A stretch of DNA of 64,000 bases from Phytophthora sp. 'mugwort'. Taxonomy: Eukaryota; Oomycota; Peronosporomycetes; Peronosporales; Peronosporaceae. A program made the translations under genes and the position numbers. Positions 1 to 10,706 of this stretch are shown piece after piece. How positions within the stretch are numbered: position 1 is the stretch's first letter; each line of letters starts with the position of its first letter. Under the pieces are notes generated by a model. It was given only the letters and a program-made list of their open reading frames with translations, was not told where the DNA came from and did no database searches. Location of the stretch: positions 737,001 to 801,000 of the forward strand of contig JAUCEF010000013.1 in the NCBI GenBank assembly GCA_033558025.1. Reading direction: 5' to 3'.

Positions 1-1
1 T

Positions 2-505
2 TTCGATCTTAACATCTCCGAGCACAAGAAGAACGTAAAATACGTGGCTCTCATCCCGTTCACCGAGACGAGCGCTGGCCACTTCGCCACCCACCCCGCA
101 CGGCACGCCGCAGTATTGGAGTCCGTTCGATAGTGCTCCATGGACTTGCATGCCAAACGCATCGATTCGTAATTTCCATGTAACTGTCGGTAGCACAAAC
201 GTAGTCGACAAGAGTTAGGAGTACGATTTCGAATCATTCCGCCACGAGTTCAGCAAACTGGGAGTCATTAATGGTGATCTCTCAAGTGAGATCTCGAACG
301 GATTGATTGACTCACAGCAGTGGTCGATGGCTCAACGCATCCTCGAGGCTGATTGCTCGCATCTCACCCAGAAGGGGGTGCCTCAGGCCATTCAGGTGTC
401 GGGAATCAACGGCTCGGCGACCGACATGGATCTGCTCGTGCTCGTTATTTTCGAGCGCGAACTTGAGATCGACCGTCTCACAGGTGAAGTTCATAGAACT
501 GATTG
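2..505 (+). pseudogene. Broken coding remnant, possibly viral-like (unidentified)
   Basis: Two open stretches, 2-134 and about 214-505, read as plausible protein but are separated by stops and lack a start. The second ends in a hydrophobic, acidic segment (DLLVLVIFERELEID) before its stop. I do not recognise the family. The ending is reminiscent of the last beta strands of some double-jelly-roll DNA-virus capsid proteins, but this is only an impression. The next fragment (595-910) carries a domain common in large DNA viruses, which is the sole contextual support. It could equally be a retroelement gag remnant. Confidence 0.25.
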
Positions 506-594
506 AACACCTCTCGTTGAAAGCTAATTAATTTAATTTAATTATTTAACAAAATATTATTAGAAATGATCTGGCTACCTATATAGCGAGTATC

Positions 595-910
595 ATGAGT
601 ACATTAACTTTTGGAAAACATAAGTCGAAGACTATTGAAGAGGTATATGCCTCTGATCCAGGATACTGCTGCTGATTATCGAATCAGAAGAGTCTCGCTG
701 AAGACAGCAGTGATATTGGCAAGTTCCTGGATCAGAATTTTAGCAATGATGATGGATCATACATCATGTCGTGGGGAAAGTATCGCAATAAGACAATTAA
801 ACAGATCCAAACCATTGACCCTGATTACCCTTGAATGGTTGAGTAAAAACGACTTTGTTAAGTCGAAGATTCCGAAGCTGAAGATTGAGGTCAATAAACT
901 GCTGAAGTAA
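595..910 (+). pseudogene. ExoX C-terminal-like repeat protein, broken
   Basis: Starting at ATG 595 the frame begins MSTLTFGKHKSKTIEEV, the motif of the short domain found at the C-terminus of exodeoxyribonuclease X-like proteins (FGKxKGKTIEEVxxxDPxYxxWL). A second copy follows (SWGKYRNKTIKQI, then DPDY). An in-frame TGA at 673-675 interrupts the first copy just after DPGYCC. The second copy is frameshifted near 828, where one extra C separates DPDY from EWLSKNDF. The open tail then runs to the stop at 908-910. The order of two tandem domains is clear, but the gene is not functional as read. Proteins with this repeat occur in giant viruses and in scattered eukaryotes; the function here is unknown. 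Confidence 0.5.
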
Positions 911-1029
911 GCGTGTTTTTTTTCCTTCTTTTTTTAAATTAATTCAGCAAATATTGTTCCTCCGGATATGAGGGTTCGAGAATAGTTGGTGATTGTGTTA
1001 GATGCTTTGAAATTCTCGAACATAGCTCA

Positions 1030-1362
1030 TATGAATATTAGCAATAGGAATGGTGCTCTGTCTCTTCCACAGCGAAAGCGTGAGACTTTGTGTATAATGG
1101 TATAGACGGGGCTCTTGGGCGGGTTTATGTTTGATGTGTTAAAACGGTAGGATAAACGGTTGATGCAGTGGTCGGACTCGCACTTCTTGAACCCTAGATT
1201 GAGCATGAGGTCGTCGATGGTCTTGTTCCACATCCGCGGCGACTGCTTCAAACCGTAAAGAGACCGCTTGAGCTCACAGACATAGTCCGGGTGCTTTTCA
1301 TCGATGTAGCTACCCACTACTGTTATCATGAGTGATGTGTAGATCGTTAACTTTGAAGTCAC
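1030..1362 (-). mobile_element. Ty1/copia reverse transcriptase fragment
   Basis: The minus strand encodes about 50 residues of a copia-type reverse transcriptase: DEKHPDYVCELKRSLYGLKQ followed by SPRMWNKTIDDLMLNLGF and CESDHCI. The LYGLKQSPRxWN motif is diagnostic of Ty1/copia pol. The YVDD active-site segment is absent and the reading degenerates after the CESDHCI motif. The other end stops abruptly where the dispersed repeat at 1361 begins. This is a truncated, non-functional fragment. Confidence 0.85.
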
Positions 1363-1518
1363 CTAAATCGAATAAACACTTCTGAAGCAGTGCACATTGG
1401 TTTGCGATATATATCCTGACGAGGAGGGCAATAGATGGATACTCGCTCTTGCCCGATGCCTCAAACCACCCATAAAATATCGATGCTGGTGTACAGCTGA
1501 AGAATATTATGAGTTAGG
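1361..1518 (+). repeat. Dispersed repeat, left copy (inverted partner at 63842-64000)
   Basis: This stretch of about 157 bases matches the reverse complement of the last 160 bases of the window with only about a dozen differences by eye. The match begins close to the end of the copia fragment and stops sharply after GAATATTATGAGTTA, where the two copies diverge completely. An open frame runs through it (WCTAEEYYEL) but no family was recognised. It is probably part of an interspersed element, possibly a terminal region. Confidence 0.8.
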
Positions 1519-1895
1519 ATGTCCTGCGCCGGTCAGTCGAAAACCTCCCCGTCACTGCGCAGCTCAATTTCGAGACAGCCAGGGTGGAACGCATGGACAT
1601 GCCACCTTGTGTATGGGAGGTGGGTACCCAAGCTCGGTATTGCCCTTGCCGCTTCAACATGAAGCACAGTTCGTGTGTTCATCTACCGTTTGCCCTCGGC
1701 GCCGTTGGTAGTATCGTGTCACTGACAGGATGACGCTGTTCTACCGAGGAACAACAAGCGCAAGCGGGTGCAAGCAAGAACGCAGCCGGCAGGACGCCCG
1801 AGAGTCAATGGCCAAGCGCTACACATGGAATGAACACCAGTCACTAAGGTGATATTAGAGATAACAACTAGCGTCTCCTCTCACTCTCGTCTTAA

Positions 1896-2890
1896 TCCTT
1901 CTGGTCTTGTTCCTTCAGCAGCAGCAGCACGCCCCGGAAGAACGTGTAGGGACCCAGCAACTCGCACAGCTGCACCATGGTGTGCAGCACGCCCAACCCT
2001 GCGAACAGCAGCTCGTGCGCCTTGAGGAAGGCCAAAGCCAAAACACGCATCGCGAACTAGGCGCGCCCCAGCGCCTTGGCGATCGGCTCGGTACGCGCGC
2101 GGGACGGTAGCTCCTAGACGTCGGGTTGCTGCAGGCCGCGCTTGGCGGCGGCTTGGCCTTGGCGCTGCTGGTGGTGGAACGGCGCGGGTGGGTACGGCAG
2201 CTGCGTCTGTGTCTGCGGGCGGTTGGCCAGCGCCACGGATGACGGAACCCACTGCAACAGCAGGCCGCAGGGAAGCGACGCGCGCTCGGCAAGATGCGCG
2301 AACACTTGTGGCGGCGGCGCCCGATAGCAGCGGCTGGCGCTCGGCACGCGCGACCGACGCCCTGGAGAGTCCAGCGCGTGCTTATCGATCTCTTGGTCCA
2401 GCACGGGCGTAGAGGACTCATGGGATCCTGCTCCAGCACGGTCTCCACTGGCTTCATGGATCCTGGCCCAGCCCCGGCTCCTGGTCAGTAGGGCGCCTCT
2501 GGCATCCGGTCCAGCACGGGGGTCGCCGGCTCCTGGGGCATCTTGTCCAGCAGGGGCTTCACCGGCTTCATGAGATCCTGGTCCAGCACGAGATCCTAGT
2601 CCAGCAGTGCTCCTCCGACATCTGGCCCAGCACGGGGGTCGCAGGCGCCTGGTCCAGCATGGGCGTCTTGTCCAGCAGGGGCTCCACGGGCTCCGGTGCG
2701 GCCTTCCAAATGTGGTCTGTGACAGAGGGGGGATTTCTTTCAAAGTGACTACCGGAAACACTACCGGGTAGTCTTATTTCTTGGGCCACGACACGATCAG
2801 CGAGCGGACGAGACTGTCTGCACCTCTGTCTGCTCACTGTGCCACAGACAGGTCCATGCCCTGTCTCGGTAAAGTGCTGGTCTCGCATAT
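1896..2890 (-). pseudogene. GC-rich Pro/Leu repeat protein, broken
   Basis: The minus strand shows repeated units of the type EPVxPLLDKxPxxxPATPVLDQM between about 2420 and 2700, in several frames because of small indels. A C-terminal part at 1896-2110 reads as an amphipathic segment (LAFLKAHELLFAGLGVLHTM) ending KEQDQKD and a stop. In between lies a Gln/Pro-rich stretch. In-frame stops (for example before FAMRVLALAF) and frame changes make this a pseudogene. Base composition is far more GC-rich than its neighbours. I do not recognise the family. Confidence 0.45.
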
Positions 2891-3643
2891 GCAGTGTTGC
2901 CCCCCATTCCTACCAATGTTTATGGCATTTCCTCGGAATATTTAAGCAATGGATTAGCCAGTTTTCAGATGCTGCTGGCCTCGACGCGCGTCGTCCTGTA
3001 GTGCTGCTCTGCGATGGCTGTTCTTCGCATCTTGGCCCGGCGGCAATTCATCGCGCGAAAGATTTTGGTATTATCTTCGTGTCCCTTCCTCCTAACTCAA
3101 CGCATCTACTACAACCGCTGGATGTGGCTGTCTTCAAGGGCTTCAAAAAAAAAAAACGGAAGTTCGCAAGATGATGCGGCGTGTCATCAAACACTCCGGT
3201 GAAATGAAATATCTAAGAAGGAGGCTGTGGCAATCGCGAGTCGGGCTTGCACCAGCAAAATTATCGAGGCTAGGACGACAATTCGCAACGCGTTTCGAAC
3301 TAGCGGCATCTACCCGTTGTCCTTCCCCGTCATGGAGGCGCAGATGAAGAAAAACGATGCCTGTGGAATTATGCGTGGAGAGCTTGGCCTTGCCAACTGG
3401 CTACGTGTTCGAAAAGAGGCGAGAGAGACGATCCTCGCCCTTCCACCGTCACCGATCCGAAAGAAGAGCTCCCGTAAGACCGCTATTGCAAGCAGCAAAA
3501 TCCTCCGAAAGAGCGACATGCTTGTTCCTCCACCTTGCAAGAAGCGGGTCGTCAACACCAGGGTGTCAGTAGCGGTGCCACGGATGGTGGGTGAGTTCGA
3601 CGACCGGGCAGACGGGAACGCAGGAGACTTTCGTTCTTCTTGA
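2880..3643 (+). mobile_element. pogo-type (DDE_1) transposase, 5'-truncated pseudogene
   Basis: Open frame 2839-3174 contains the second catalytic aspartate block of a pogo/Tigger DDE transposase (VVLLCDGCSSH) and the motif FVSLPPNSTHLLQPLDVAVF. A run of A residues at about 3149 precedes a frame break, after which 3227-3643 encodes the usual C-terminal part (AFRTSGIYPLS) of oomycete pogo-like transposases. The N-terminal DNA-binding part and the first catalytic Asp are missing. It is a dead fragment of a cut-and-paste element. Confidence 0.8.
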
Positions 3644-4039
3644 AAGTGCATTGATGTGAGGGGATCTGATGTCTGCCATGGTGTGGCAGCATTTATCTGA
3701 ACTTTGTATGGGATCGATGTGGTCCATGAACTGGTCAGCGCGTAACGAAAAACTAAACGTCAGCTTGCTTGACCGCATCATACCTCCGTCGGGATAGGCT
3801 CAGAATCGAAGAGAAGCACTCTAAAATAAATATCTGCATCTCCTGGTTGGCCGACTACCCCAATTATCTTGCCAAAGCAAAATATGCAGTCGGGGTGAGG
3901 ATTTTAGTTAGCATATCGCTGGTGGGCAACCACGTTACTGTATTTTTCGCGCTTGGATCACCAACCGCAAAACGCTGCGTATGATTGGGTGAAATCTCAT
4001 GTCTATTGCACGTGATTTGACGAAATTTGATGAAGAAAG

Positions 4040-4290
4040 CCACAGAAAATGACCAGCGGAGGAGTGCGGTAGCGAGCGAGCGTAGCCACAGCAAACCCGT
4101 GCGGGGTGCCCGCGAAGCAGGGCCGCGCGATATTTGCGGAGGCAGGCCCAGTGCCGAACTTTCCAGCGAGCCGAGCACCGCAGCGGGCCGAACTTAGAGT
4201 AAAGCCCAAAACCACGATGCCACCGGTCCTCGGGAGGGTAGGGTAAAGGGATATGTGAGACCTTCAATACAAACTACAGTGTAAACCAAA
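4040..4290 (+). repeat. Dispersed repeat, copy 1 (partner 58795-59035)
   Basis: The segment shares long matches with 58795-59035 on the same strand: GCGATATTTGCGGAGGC, the later CGATGCCACCGGTCCTCGGG (58960s has CGATGCCATCGGTCCTCGGG), and TTCAATACAAACTACAGTGT. Intervening sequence differs by insertions. It is probably a short non-coding mobile element (MITE- or SINE-like), lying directly upstream of the mut-7-like gene and so perhaps within its promoter. Confidence 0.75.
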
Positions 4291-4353
4291 AATGTGACAG
4301 GGCTAGATGGGCAAAGCAACACGTGACAAACAGATTTCGTCTATCATTTTCAT

Positions 4354-7300
4354 ATGAGCCTGGGGCAACAGTTATCGGAGCTCTTCGCGCAGCGCAACGA
4401 TGATGCGTGCGAGGACTCGTGCGTAGCTGCTAAGTGGGCGTGCTGTATCCACAACGCCTTCTACGGGACCTACACAGTTGTGCGTGGGGTCAACAAATTC
4501 GTGGAGCTGGAGACGACGCTGGCGCAGACATTCGTGGGCCTCAGTGCAGGCGACGGGGGCAACTTCTGGGCGTTTGCAGTTCTCGTCGTGCTGCAATTGG
4601 CGTCCCAAGCGGAGGCAGCAGAAGAAGGAGATGGGGACGAGGTAGCTCGGGCAATCCCCCAAAGTCCCAAGGACAAGAAAGAAAGGAAGAAAAAAAGGGC
4701 GCAGCCCAATGCGCCGCTGGCCTTTTTGGTGGTCAATGCCCTGAGGAAACTTACAGATGGGGGAGACAGCCACCAGCAGCTTCAGAATTGTTACATTCAA
4801 GGCAAAGAGAACAAAACGTTGAGAGAGTTTTGTGAACGTGGACTACAGGACTCGACTGTGGTGCGTGCATCGATCTGGCCCAGTTTAATGTGGTACCATG
4901 GTAACAACTTGCTCTCTTTCTCTCTCTGCATTGCAGGATCAGAAGCTGGTAGTCGAGATCTTGGATGTGTTTGGTATTACGGACATCGACCCTCAAGCTG
5001 TTCGAGATGCGGCTCAGAGTCTGCTTGGTTCCAAGAAATACACGGCGCTGATCAAACTCTTTACCATTTTCAGTACGTTGGAGTGGCCCTTCGTATCGAT
5101 TATCAAGACAATGACCAAGTGGAAGGACTGGTCAGCTGCAGAGCTTCTTGCGAGATCTTTCGGGGGCTCCGACGGGAAAGGTAGTGAACGTCAGAGTGTG
5201 TTTTACTGTTGCGGTACTGGCAATTCTAACGCGAAATACTGCGATTCACAGATCTCGCGAAGGTGCTGGTGGACGAGGCTATTGCAATTCAGGACGTGAA
5301 GCGCGTAAGATAACAGCGACAACTGTGACGCCTTCGAGTTTCCAGGACCTAATCTCAGTTGTGAGTATTCTTTTAGGCGCACCGCATTGTCTACAAGTTT
5401 AGTCTTCAAGACGAGTACCCTGACATTGGTAGGTACCGAGATCTCGTCGGTCAGTGAGAGAGAGGGAGGCACTGGTACTAATGAGTGGATGGTAATGTAG
5501 ATCTTCTGTACTGTCATGACGGATTGATGAAGCTTATCGAGCGCCAACGCTGGCATATGGCGTTTTCTTTTGCTGGCAACGATACTTCTCTGCAAAAGCT
5601 GCTTTTCGACCATATGCTGGCTGCTGGAGAAATCCAATGGGCTTCTCGAGTCGCCCAGCTACTCGAGATTCGGGATTTTGAAGCTCAGGTTGCGAAAATG
5701 GTAGCACAAAAAGGCTCGATGAGGACGTTTGGGCTTTCACACTCCGCTAATGCAGCTGCATTGAACGGCCGCCTCTCGCTTGAGTTGGCAAAGGAATCCG
5801 TCGTCTTTTGTGATACTGAAGAATCGCTTCGGATTGCGATGGATCACTTTTTTAGTGGATCCCTATCTTTAAGTGCGGAAAGGAGCAGCGAACCTGTAAG
5901 CGCACCAAGCCGTACATCATTCCAGGCGGATCAGGTTGTTGGACTGGACGTGGAGTGGAAACCAACATCAAGCAAAATTGCAGCCGTCACTGGCTCGACA
6001 ACAACAACTGCGGTGGCGAGTATTCTCCAAATTTCGTCGTCATCACGCGCATTTATTATCGACCTGCTCGCTCTCCATGTACGCGGTGAATTAATTCAGC
6101 TCGTTCCTGCTCATGACTAACAAAGTACTGTTTGTTTGTTGTTTGTGCTTTAGGCCAATGATTTTTTATTCGAAACGTTCCTTAAACATTTGTTCGTCAG
6201 TCCATTCCTCCTTAAAGTTGGGTTTGGTTTCGACACGGATCTAAAAGGTATAGTGGGTGCTTGTAAAATTCAGTGATAAGAACGTTCAATTTACGCAATG
6301 TTCAATGATAGTGCTGCATCAGACCTTTCCTGAGCGACCCGCTTTGATTAGCATTTCACCCTTTCTGGAGGTGAGCTAAATGGTATCCTGAGAATTAGTA
6401 TTTAACTGCAGCTATCACTAACCGCACGCCACTTGATACAGCTGAGTGCCGTTGTGTCCAAGCTGTTAGGGGTTTCAGTTGGGAATAGCTTGTCGAATGC
6501 GACGAGCACCATCTTGGGTAGCCATCTCGACAAGGTAAACTGAATTCAAATTATGTAAGACCAAGATTTTATTTTAACGGTTTACTGTCCATGTCACCTG
6601 TGCTTGAAGCGAATGCAAATGTCGAATTGGGATGTACGTCCTCTTACGGAACCCCAGCTCACTTACGCCGCCTTAGACGCTTACTGTCTCGTCCAGATCA
6701 GTAACAAACTGTGAGTATCGGATACTTTGTTAGTGACAACGCTTACTGCGTGCTCACAGTGTGAATATATATGCAGCCGTGGGAATGAAGACGCCGAGTT
6801 ACCATCGTGGCAAACTACAGCTGCTGAGATCCATGAGCTAATTAATCCGTCTCCGTTAACAAATGAGGAAGCATCAGAGGCTATTGTGCGGCGAGAGAAA
6901 TATTACCGAGGCTGGATGGATAGTAGGAGGAAGACAATTTTTGGTGACGTGGTCGCAAGTCTGTTAACTCCGCAAGATGTCGAAGATTACTGGGAAGAAT
7001 GTAAAAGGAAGCACCAAGAAAAAGAGCTCGAACTCTTATGGTCTGGGGGTGAAGCTACTGAAGAGGTTGTGGACACGGCACTGACGTTCCTCGATCCTCA
7101 AACCATCAAGGGCCTTCTAAGCCAATCCCAAGACTCCGACCAACCAGCTACGTTTGTAGCTGTCAACACTATTTGCTTCTTTGCCAATGGTAAATACCGG
7201 TACAGTGACTTGTTAAAACCTTTAACTCTGTGCTAACTGTTGATTCCTACTGCGTGATCCAATCACAACCACAGAGGAGCCATGCGTTGCTTGCATTGAA

Positions 7301-8239
7301 GCTAACTGCAAGTTGGACACGGCCCAGCTTGCGACTCTCTGCAGGGTCAGCCGGAGGCGAATCAAACTCGCGACACGTGCAGAATGTTGCGAGTATTTTG
7401 GCTTTGAACCAGGAACAATTCCTCCTTTTGGCCACCGCGCAGCACGTGCTGACCCAGACGAATCGGGTCGTCGCATTCGGATTTATGCCAGCAGTACATT
7501 GCGGTATGTTGAGTCTCTCGTGTGTGGGGGAGGGTCCCATGAGGCATTATTGTGGTTACAGTCCAAGGCATATTTCGCACTAATTCAAGTCGAGGCTACA
7601 GGCGACATTCAAAGAGGAGTTTCTGCTGTCGAAGCGGCCATTTCCCCAGAGGAAGAGGTTACCGCCTCACTGGCTGTCATATCAACTGATCATCATCTAA
7701 AGCAAGATCCGATTCGTGAGTACAAGTTCCTTGCGGACTCGATGGTGGCGCGTGTGGGAAAATGGCTCCGAACCATTGGAATGGACGTGATTATCTGGGA
7801 TCCCTACTCGGTCCCCAAGAAAAACGCTAGTCAGGACCACAAGGCGGCTCTGTTGGCATTGACCGTGTGCGAACAGCGAATTTTGTTGACTCGCGACAAG
7901 AAGTTGGCCAATCGACGTGATGCTGGTGCGTGTTTCGTGGTATCGAGCGACGATCCATTCCAACAATTCCAGGAGATTAAGACCCACTTTGCACTTAAAC
8001 TTGTCAAGGAGGAAATTATGTCGCGCTGCTCACGCTGTAACGCCAAAGGGTTTGATATCGTTGACCTCGACTACGTGCGCAAACAAACGGAGGATCAAGT
8101 GCATCCGAATGTACTGGAGCTCGTGACCGAGTTCTGGGTCTGTCGTGTGTGCCACAAAATCTACTGGGAAGGTCCCAAGTACGATTCCAACTATGCGAAC
8201 CTATTGCGGATGTTTGACGAGGACAGTATTGTCGATTAA
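4354..8239 (+). CDS. mut-7/EXD3-like 3'-5' exonuclease with YbaK and Mut7-C domains
   Basis: Derived model: exons 4354-4860, 4937-5180, 5252-5304, 5377-5428, 5501-6078, 6154-6247, 6312-6370, 6412-6534, 6610-6710, 6777-7189, 7275-8239; 1062 aa, all GT-AG. Residues 1-280 are an alpha-rich N-terminal region. The DEDDy 3'-5' exonuclease domain follows: GLDVEWKP near residue 432, then GFGFDTDLK, and YAALDAYCL near 595. Next comes a YbaK/prolyl-tRNA-editing-like domain (about 700-870; EYFGFEPGTIPPFGH, later GGGSHEAL). The C-terminal Mut7-C PIN-like domain (about 888-1062) has FLADSMVARVGKWLR and a zinc ribbon with paired CxxC (RCSRC, VCRVC). Exo plus Mut7-C is the mut-7/EXD3 arrangement, linked in worms to RNA silencing; the YbaK insert is unusual. 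ATG 4354 is the first in frame. The gene ends 99 bp from the convergent DGAT2 gene. RNA degradation is the likely role, by inference from the family. Confidence 0.88.
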
Positions 8240-8338
8240 ACTAGCTGATGAGACGGATCTGCTAACACACTTTGCATTGTAAAAGAAATAGATCATGTTC
8301 AGCTAAGACGGTTCTCTCACTTTCTCCCATGCCGAAGC

Positions 8339-9625
8339 CTAGTTAATGAGTAATGTCTCGTCGTCGCGATAGCCGAATTCTTTCTTATACTGTGAGAAGA
8401 GTCGTTCGATCTCCGCAACATACTGCGTGTGTACGGCGCGGATTTCCTCTTCTGTGGGGTTTGCCGTCATCTTGGTGGGAATGGGCTTGCCATAGACTAC
8501 GCCGAAGCGCTTGCCCTTGGGCGGCTGCTTGGGCATCCACATGAACTTGCCCCAGAAAATGATCATCGGGATCTTGAGCGTCTTACGGAAGAAGTCAATC
8601 ACGCCCTGAGGGGGGTTCCACATGCTGCATAACACACACGACACACATAGGTCAATATACCAGTCGACACACGAAAACTTGCCCACCAAATGCTTCGTCT
8701 ACTCACTTGTAGAGCCACTTCTCGCCAAACACGAAGCTCGGCACCAGCTCCGCGCCATGACGCATGGCCAGCTTGACAAAGCCCAGACGCTTCTTCAGCA
8801 CGAGTTCGTTCACCTTCGAGTTAGGGTCCGTCTTGAAGATCTCGGGCACGCCACCGGGGTACACGACGACGCTGGTGCCGTCGTTGAGCACCTTGTCGGC
8901 CGTGGAGCGCGAGGCGTCGACGCCGCCGAGCCACAGACACAGCTCGCGACCGAGAGGGACGTAGAACATTGTCGAGGCACCAAGCGCTATTGCAGTTTCA
9001 GACATAAGAGTTAATACAATCATCCACAAGCTACCACTGTGCCCGTCGTACCTCGTGTCGCGATACCCGGGAAAACTTTCTCCCAGTTGCCGCCATAGGT
9101 GGAGACACGCGACAGCACAATAATACCGTGTGGGTGGAAGCCGAAGATGTACTTCTTCGTGCTGTCCAGCGCCTGCTCTCGAATGACTTTGATGCCGAGG
9201 AACTTGGCGCTGAGCCCCCAGATGCGACCAGAGCGGAAGGCCGGCCAGGGGTTGCCCTTGGCCGTCTTCTGGGCGCCACTCAGGAAGGATGGCAGATAGA
9301 GCGCCACGAGCGCCACAGGCACGTAGCCGTATCCAATACGGTAGAGATAGTAAAAGAGCACAAGGAAGGGCACGCCCCAGATGTTGTAGTGGATGGTCAC
9401 GAAGCTAAAGAGGTCGGTCACAAGGTTTTGCGCCCACTGCGGCACGCGCGAGTCATCGGCGAAGAAGCCGGGAGTCTCGTACACGAACGGTGTGTCCTCC
9501 TTCACGGACTGGGCCACGGGCGCAGCGGCGGCCTCGTCATCGCGCTCCATGGTCTTGAACTCCTGCGCCGTCATTTTTTGAACGGCGTGTTGTTGGCGGC
9601 GCCAAAGTGAGAGTGATGTGGCCAA
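8339..9625 (-). CDS. DGAT2-family diacylglycerol acyltransferase
   Basis: Three exons on the minus strand (9625-9052, 8986-8707, 8624-8339), 379 aa. The second half of exon 1 holds the FGFHPHGIIVLSR motif, the DGAT2 catalytic HPHG block. Exon 2 has GTSVVVYPGGVPEIF and GFVKLAMRHGAELVPSFVFG, both conserved in DGAT2 and MOGAT proteins. Exon 3 begins MWNPPQG and ends in the conserved GKPIP segment and a helical tail. A hydrophobic hairpin (residues about 75-112) should anchor it in the ER membrane, the usual site. The family transfers acyl-CoA to diacylglycerol (or related acceptors) in triacylglycerol synthesis; the exact acceptor cannot be read from sequence. The first Met (9625) is used; Met18 is an alternative. 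Length is normal for the family and the gene looks intact. Confidence 0.93.
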
Positions 9626-9639
9626 CGAGTGGGGACGAC

Positions 9640-10700
9640 GGAATTGGAAACTTCAGTTTGGGTGTGTTGAGTCAACAGTTTTAGATAAAAAGATAAATAC
9701 CAGACAATGGTACTTTTGCGAGTCAACTCCAAGACGTGATCACAACTTGAGAAGGTTCGCATCTTCGTGGGCCGCAGAACTGCTACAGGATTCAATTTGT
9801 GCAGCGAGACGTGACGCCGTGTTGGTAATAAGCCAAGTAACAGGTTGAAATTATGCCAGACTCATCGACTACTTTGTTGCGGGCGCCCACCGCAAGAAAC
9901 CACTTACGGTAGCTAATTTATGGAATGAGATGGCTCCACCGTCAGGCACAAGCTAAGCAATACGTACCATAATTTGTCAATTTCCCTAATAGAAGGACGT
10001 GAATGCTGATCAGGCTGATCATCAGCGGATGATATGGGTACACTATTATAATACGAACTATCGACAATCAAAAGTGCGACGAGAAGTAACTACAGAGACC
10101 CCGGCATTTCCATGGACGCCTCAATTTGCGTCTTGATAGCGCTGCAAGTTGCGGGAGTTGTTGAGACCGGGGATTTAGTTGGGCAGATGGCATATGACAA
10201 GCCTCTTGAGTTGAACATGTAGGAACGAGAGACGCCCGCTTTAGCAGGGGTGACAGGAGAAGAGTGAAGAAGGCGCCTCAAAGCGGGAAATGCTTCTTTT
10301 GGGCTGAAGGTGAGATCAAGACACACTTGGCAGATACGTAAGTCCCTATTGCTGAATAATTAAACGTCCTACTGCACTCATGAGGTGATCTATGACCATA
10401 CTAACACCATAACGCCATACCGAAGGATCACTGTCGATGCATTTCAAGTCTTAGCTTTGGATACACGATGCACGCCAATCGACATTGGGTTATGCCAAGG
10501 CAAGTTCACGTGGCTTATCCCCCAGACCAACTACGTATTATTAGTTGAAGGAATTCGTCATTTTTATCTGGGGCACCTCGATTTTAGCCCATGACCCAAT
10601 GAGCACCTGTGATTCGCGGAAAAAGCGTCGCTTCAACTTGAGCCTATTCTTGGGTTGAGGCAAGTCCGCACTTTCGCTCAGCATTGACACATTTTGACCT
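9640..10700. other. Intergenic region, no supported gene
   Basis: No recognisable gene. Short frames exist on both strands (for example 10112-10225 plus and 10090-10326 minus) but show no known motif. The sequence TGATCAGGCTGATCATCAGC near 10009 is a small local repeat. It separates the divergent DGAT2 gene and the 10707 gene, and so presumably holds both promoters. Confidence 0.6.
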
Positions 10701-10706
10701 TCGAAC

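Noticed and set aside
10090..10326. Minus-strand 78-codon frame containing RRLL, considered as an RXLR-type effector
   Set aside because: There is no signal peptide and no downstream EER motif; RRLL does not fit RXLR.
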